From Candidatus Kouleothrix ribensis (lineage in GTDB: Bacteria > Chloroflexota > Chloroflexia > Chloroflexales > Roseiflexaceae), in NCBI GenBank assembly GCA_016722075.1, contig JADKGW010000001.1, positions 1,364,001 to 1,428,000 of the forward strand: a DNA stretch of 64,000 nucleotides, given 5' to 3'. This document shows, piece after piece, positions 60,206 to 64,000 of this stretch (position 1 is the first letter of the stretch; every line of letters begins with the position of its first letter). The notes under the pieces were generated by a model. That model had not been told where the DNA came from. It made no database searches and was given only the letters and a program-made list of their open reading frames with translations. Position numbers and translations under genes: made by a program.

Positions 60206-62188
60206 CTACCCCGCCGCTACCGGCTCCTCTTCTCTGCGGAACTGGCTCATATACAGCTCGTAGTATGCGCCGCGGTGTGCCAGCAGCTCGTCGTGGCTGC
60301 CGCGCTCGGCGATCTGGCCGTCCTTCAGCATCAGCACCTGGTCGGCGTGGCGGATGGTGCTGAGCCGGTGCGCGATCACGAAGCTGGTGCGGCCCTCGAG
60401 CAACTGGTCGAACGCGCGCTGGATCAGGCGCTCGGTGCGCGTATCGACACTGCTGGTGGCCTCGTCGAGGATCAGGATGCGCGGGTTGGCCAGCGCCGCG
60501 CGCGCGATCGAGATCAGCTGGCGCTGGCCCTGGCTCAGGCCGCCGCCGCGCTCGCCCAGCACCGTCTGGTAGCCCTGCGGCAGCCGCTCGATGAAGGTGT
60601 CGGCCGAGGCCAGCCTGGCGGCGGCGATCACCTCGTCGTCGCTGGCGTCGAGCCGGCCATAGCGAATGTTGTTGATCACGGTGTCGGAGAACAGGAACGA
60701 ATCTTGCAGCACAATGCCGATCTGGCTGCGCAGGCTGGCGCGCGTCACGTCGCGCACATCCACGCCGTCGATCGTCACCGCGCCACCCGACACGTCGTAG
60801 AAGCGCGGCAGCAGGTTGATGATCGTAGTCTTGCCCGCGCCGGTCGGCCCGACGATCGCCACCATCTGGCCCGGCTCGGCGGTGAACGACACGCCTTTCA
60901 ATACCACGGGGGTGGACGAGACTGGGAGACTGGGAGACAACGCCATGGGAAGACGCCCGTCGCCAGCCGTTCCCTGTTCGCTTGTCTGCTTATCTGCCTG
61001 TCTCTTTATCTCGCTACCGTAGCTAAACGCCACATTATCGAACACCACGCGGCCCACGATCGGCGGCATCACGCGCGCGTCGGGCTTATCGTTGATGTCG
61101 GGCTGCACATCAAGCAGGCCGAAGATGCGCTCGCCGCCGGCAATCGCGCTCTGCACATTCGTCCACAGCACGGCGATCTGCTGGATGGGCTGGTTGAAGC
61201 GCTGCACATACTGCAAGAACGCGAACACCACGCCGAGCGAGATCGCCGTGCCGCCGAACAGCGGCTGGCCGCGCAGCAGCGATAGCCCGCCCACCACCAC
61301 CACGATCGCCAGCGCCACGTAGCCCAGCGCCTCGAGCACCGGGTTGAGCGCGGTGGTGAAGCTGGCCGCGCGCACATTCGCGTCGCGGTTGGCGGCGTTG
61401 GTGCGCCGAAACTGCTCGATGCTCTCGTCTTCGCGGTTGAAGGCCTGCACCTCGCGCACGCCGGCAATGCTCTCTTGCAGCCCGGCGTTGACATTGCCCA
61501 TCTCGCGGCGGCTCTGCCGGAAGGCCTTGCGGGCCTGGTTCGAGAAGTAGACCGTGGCCAGGGCCATGAACGGCACCACGCTCAGGCTCAGCAGCGCATA
61601 GGCCACATTGGCCTGCAGCATTTTCACGATGATCCAGACGATCAGCAGCGCGCCACCCAGCACATTCAGCAGCGCAAAGCCCAGCGCTTGCTGGATCGTG
61701 TCGGTGTCGCTGGTGATCCGGCTCATGATGTTGCCGGCCTCGTTCTCGGCATAGTAGCCCAGCGACAGGCGATGCACCTGGTCGAACAGGTCTTCGCGGA
61801 TGCGCCGCAGCGCGTGCTGGCCCGACCAGTTCATGGCATAGAATGCCAGGCCCGACATCACCGCGCCGGCGATGAATAGCGCCGTCAACAGGCCGACCAG
61901 CCCCAGCAGGCCGGCGATGCGCGCGTCGGTGCTGGCGCCCACAGCCGCGCTGGTGTACCAGCAGCTGGCCGGCTGCGGGAACAGGTAGCAGTCGATCGCC
62001 TGGCCGATCAGATCCGGCGCAGTCACCTGCGTCCATGTCGACGCGACGATCATCAGCAGGGCCAGCGTGGCGCCAAGCCAGTATCTACCGAAATAGCTGC
62101 CGAAGCGCGCCAGCGTGGCGCCGGTGTTCTTCGGCTTCGACACCTCGGTATTGAGTAGGCGGCCGGGGCCGCCAGGGCCTCCCATCAT
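60206..62188 (-). CDS. ABC exporter half-transporter, with repeat-derived insert
   Basis: A 660-aa protein with six N-terminal helices and a C-terminal ATPase (Walker A GPTGAGKTT, signature LSQGQRQLISIARA, Walker B ILILDEATSSVD, switch His in FVIAHRLSTIRHAD). About 33 extra residues (SEIKRQADKQTSEQ...) are inserted between the first ATPase strand AFSYG and VVLKGVSF, where related proteins have only a few residues. The insert is encoded by word repeats. It probably dimerises with the product of the next gene upstream, as in BmrCD or TM287/288-like multidrug exporters. Confidence 0.9.
   Translation of the reverse strand: MMGGPGGPGRLLNTEVSKPKNTGATLARFGSYFGRYWLGATLALLMIVASTWTQVTAPDLIGQAIDCYLFPQPASCWYTSAAVGASTDARIAGLLGLVGLLTALFIAGAVMSGLAFYAMNWSGQHALRRIREDLFDQVHRLSLGYYAENEAGNIMSRITSDTDTIQQALGFALLNVLGGALLIVWIIVKMLQANVAYALLSLSVVPFMALATVYFSNQARKAFRQSRREMGNVNAGLQESIAGVREVQAFNREDESIEQFRRTNAANRDANVRAASFTTALNPVLEALGYVALAIVVVVGGLSLLRGQPLFGGTAISLGVVFAFLQYVQRFNQPIQQIAVLWTNVQSAIAGGERIFGLLDVQPDINDKPDARVMPPIVGRVVFDNVAFSYGSEIKRQADKQTSEQGTAGDGRLPMALSPSLPVSSTPVVLKGVSFTAEPGQMVAIVGPTGAGKTTIINLLPRFYDVSGGAVTIDGVDVRDVTRASLRSQIGIVLQDSFLFSDTVINNIRYGRLDASDDEVIAAARLASADTFIERLPQGYQTVLGERGGGLSQGQRQLISIARAALANPRILILDEATSSVDTRTERLIQRAFDQLLEGRTSFVIAHRLSTIRHADQVLMLKDGQIAERGSHDELLAHRGAYYELYMSQFRREEEPVAAG
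60913..61018 (-). repeat. Word-repeat insertion inside the ABC exporter gene
   Basis: The plus strand has ACTGGGAGACTGGGAGAC at one side and TTGTCTGCTTATCTGCCTGTCTCTTT words at the other, about 105 bp in frame. The GGGAGAC word is the same as at 6098-6298. Confidence 0.75.
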
Positions 62189-62295
62189 AGTGTGTGCTCC
62201 GCTATAGCAATCCCATCGGATTCATAAAGGGGTGGTGATTTTTCTTTGGAGGCTGCGCCCCCCTGGCCCCCTGCTTTTTATGACTCATTACTGTA

Positions 62296-62380
62296 TTTGC
62301 CTGCGGCGGCAAGGTACGTATCGATCGTTTGTATGCGGTTTCTGCGCGAAGCGCAGAAAAACCGCACTGCCGTAGGCAGA
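62296..62380 (+). repeat. Nested-hairpin element, copy 3
   Basis: Outer arms TTTGCCTGCGGC and CTGCCGTAGGCAGA pair with one mismatch. The inner stem TGCGGTTTCTGCGC (62334-62347) pairs with 62351-62366 with a two-base bulge. GGTAC after the left arm is shared with 38239-38345. It lies between the two ABC exporter genes. Confidence 0.75.
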
Positions 62381-62401
62381 ACGTGGCGGCCGCCGACGCC
62401 G

Positions 62402-64000
62402 TTAGGCCACAGGCGTAGCGGCGGCGTCGCCAACCAGCTGCGAGCTGTAAATTTCGGCGTACACCGGGCTATTCTCCATCAGCTCGGCGTGCGTGCCGCG
62501 CGCGGCGATCTGGCCTTTGTCGAGCACCAGGATCTGGTCGGCGTTCAGCACCGTGCTGATGCGCTGGGCGATCACGAAGCTGGTGCGCCCGCGCATCAGG
62601 CCGTCGAGCGCGCCCTGGATCTGCTGCTCGGTCTGCATGTCCACGCTGCTGGTCGAGTCGTCCAAAATCAGAATGTGCGGGTCGAGCAGCAGCGCGCGGG
62701 CGATTGCAACGCGCTGGCGCTGCCCGCCCGAGAGCGTGGTGCCGCGCTCGCCCACGGGCGTGTCGTAGCCCTGCGGGAAGGCCATGATAAACTCGTGCGC
62801 GGCGGCGGCCTGCGCGGCGGCCTGCACCTGCTCGAGCGTGGCATCCGGCCGGCCGAAGGCGATGTTATCGCGGATCGTCCCGCTGAACAGGTTGGTCTCT
62901 TGCAGCACGATACCGATCTGGCTGCGCAAGCTATCGATCGTCACATCGCGCAGGTCGTGGCCGTCGATCAGGATCGCGCCGGCGCTGGCGTCGTAGAAGC
63001 GCGGAATCAGGTTGATGATCGTGGTCTTGCCGCTGCCGGTCGCACCCAGCAGCGCAACCGTCTGGCCCGGCGCGGCGCTGAAGCTCACGTCGCTTAGCAC
63101 CGGGTCGCCGCTGCCGAAGTAGCGGAAGGTCACGTGCTTGAACTCGACCTGGCCGGCGATCGGCGGCAGGCTGATCGCGCCGGGCTTGTCGACGATCTCG
63201 CTCTGCGAGTCGAGGATCTCGAAGATCCGCCCGGCCGACGCGCCGGCCTGGGCCATGAGCGAGATGATGAAGCCGAGCTGGCCGAGCGGGAAGAATACGT
63301 AGATCAGGTACAGGCTGAACTTCTGGTATTCGCCCAGGTTGAGCGTGCCGCCGATGATCTGCTTGCCGCCGAAGTACAATATCAGCGCCTGGCCGATCTG
63401 CGCGATCAGAAACACCACCGGGAACAGAAACGAGAATGTGCGGCTGACGCGCAGCTGCTGGGCCATCAGGTCGGTGGCGGCGCGGTCGAAGCGCGCCTCC
63501 TCGTATGGCTCGCGCGTGAAGGCCTTGACCACCTTGAGGCCGGCCAGGTTCTCTTGCAGAATGGTGTTGAGCGCCGAGAGCCGGCGCTGCACCTCGCCGA
63601 ACAGCGGCTGGCTGACCGCGCCGAAGATCATGAACAGCACCAGCGCCACCGGCAGCGTCGGTAGCACCCACAGCGTCAGGCGCCAGTTGGTGAGGAACAG
63701 GATGATCAGCGCGGCGCCGAGGAGCAGAAACGCCTGCGCGGTGAGCACCAGGCCCTGCGCGATGAACATGCGCAGCTTCTCGACATCGTCGGTGGCGCGG
63801 ATCATGAGCTGGCCGGTCTGGTTGCGATCGTAGTAGCTGAACGATAGCCGCTGGACTTTCGCGAAGATTGCGTTGCGCAGGTCGAAGGCCATGCCCTGCG
63901 AGGTCTTCTCGGCCATAAACGCCTGCACGAACGAGAACACGCCGCGCAGCACCGCGAAGGCCACGATGATCAGCGCGGCGTTGATCAGCAGCGCCTCGGC
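62402..64000 (-). CDS. ABC exporter half-transporter, 5' partial
   Basis: At least 532 residues; the frame is open through the window edge, so the start and first helices are missing. The transmembrane part contains LFFMIFGAVSQPLFGEVQRRLSALNTILQENLAGLKVVKAFTREPYEE-like coupling regions. The ATPase has Walker A GATGSGKTT, signature LSGGQRQRVAIARALL, Walker B LILDDSTSSVD (Asp instead of catalytic Glu) and switch residue Gln in FVIAQRISTV (His expected). The degenerate site with an intact partner indicates a heterodimeric exporter with the 60206-62188 product. Confidence 0.9.
   Translation of the reverse strand, partial: AEALLINAALIIVAFAVLRGVFSFVQAFMAEKTSQGMAFDLRNAIFAKVQRLSFSYYDRNQTGQLMIRATDDVEKLRMFIAQGLVLTAQAFLLLGAALIILFLTNWRLTLWVLPTLPVALVLFMIFGAVSQPLFGEVQRRLSALNTILQENLAGLKVVKAFTREPYEEARFDRAATDLMAQQLRVSRTFSFLFPVVFLIAQIGQALILYFGGKQIIGGTLNLGEYQKFSLYLIYVFFPLGQLGFIISLMAQAGASAGRIFEILDSQSEIVDKPGAISLPPIAGQVEFKHVTFRYFGSGDPVLSDVSFSAAPGQTVALLGATGSGKTTIINLIPRFYDASAGAILIDGHDLRDVTIDSLRSQIGIVLQETNLFSGTIRDNIAFGRPDATLEQVQAAAQAAAAHEFIMAFPQGYDTPVGERGTTLSGGQRQRVAIARALLLDPHILILDDSTSSVDMQTEQQIQGALDGLMRGRTSFVIAQRISTVLNADQILVLDKGQIAARGTHAELMENSPVYAEIYSSQLVGDAAATPVA

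Overview
The window looks like a piece of a high-GC Chloroflexota genome, most plausibly class Chloroflexia, order Chloroflexales (Roseiflexus/Kouleothrix-like). This rests on the gene set (GlgM/GlgE/maltokinase and GH57 glycogen enzymes, CpXC protein, SufBCDSU with SufR, ECF vitamin transport, DUF2270), on codon bias, and on the many GC-rich intergenic hairpins and word-like repeats. No rRNA, tRNA, CRISPR array, phage or plasmid gene was seen. Both window edges cut genes.

Layout. 1-4771: sugar ABC transporter (tandem-duplicated binding protein, mmsA/gguA-type ATPase, mmsB/gguB-type permease). 5057-8913: a second sugar system in which the single ATPase domain is fused to a NarL-type histidine kinase, so it may be a transporter-derived sensor. 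8963-14418 (minus): maltokinase, GlgE and GlgM, the maltose-1-phosphate route to alpha-glucan; related GH57 and GH15 enzymes lie at 43.3-44.8 and 52.1-54.3 kb. 15.1-17.6 kb: an accessory island with two putative immunity proteins and a REP-associated tyrosine transposase bracketed by copies of one 20-bp palindrome. 18.7-27.0 kb: pantothenate/CoA cluster (ECF S component, fused EcfAA', type II pantothenate kinase, EcfT, M20 peptidase, panB, panE) behind a consensus promoter and a leader of nearly 400 nt. 27.3-28.7 kb: apaG and a UroD-family gene. 29.1-33.4 kb: an uncharacterised four-gene operon with two zinc-ribbon proteins and a coiled-coil protein.

33.5-36.4 kb (minus): sulfur-carrier operon (MoeB-rhodanese, MoaD/ThiS-like carrier whose terminal Gly-Gly is masked, JAMM protease, Rieske protein, small unknown). 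36.7-43.1 kb (minus): sufR-C-D-S-U-B, with a near-consensus promoter and candidate operator before sufR. The rest is mostly housekeeping: DUF2270, pstB, rpsT, murJ, CpXC protein, DinB-like protein, xylulokinase, MFS transporter, and a pair of ABC exporter half-subunits.

A theme runs through the whole window. Gene junctions often carry short words of 7-14 bp repeated in tandem and then again in inverted order, giving long hairpins whose sequence differs at every locus. In several places these words have entered coding sequence (binding protein N-terminus near 6.1 kb, EcfAA' linker, M20 C-terminus, MoaD C-terminus, ABC exporter linker). Three other dispersed families are visible: a nested-hairpin element with conserved outer arms and a variable inner palindrome, a 75-bp hairpin repeat, and an 84-bp pair lying upstream of glgE and glgM.
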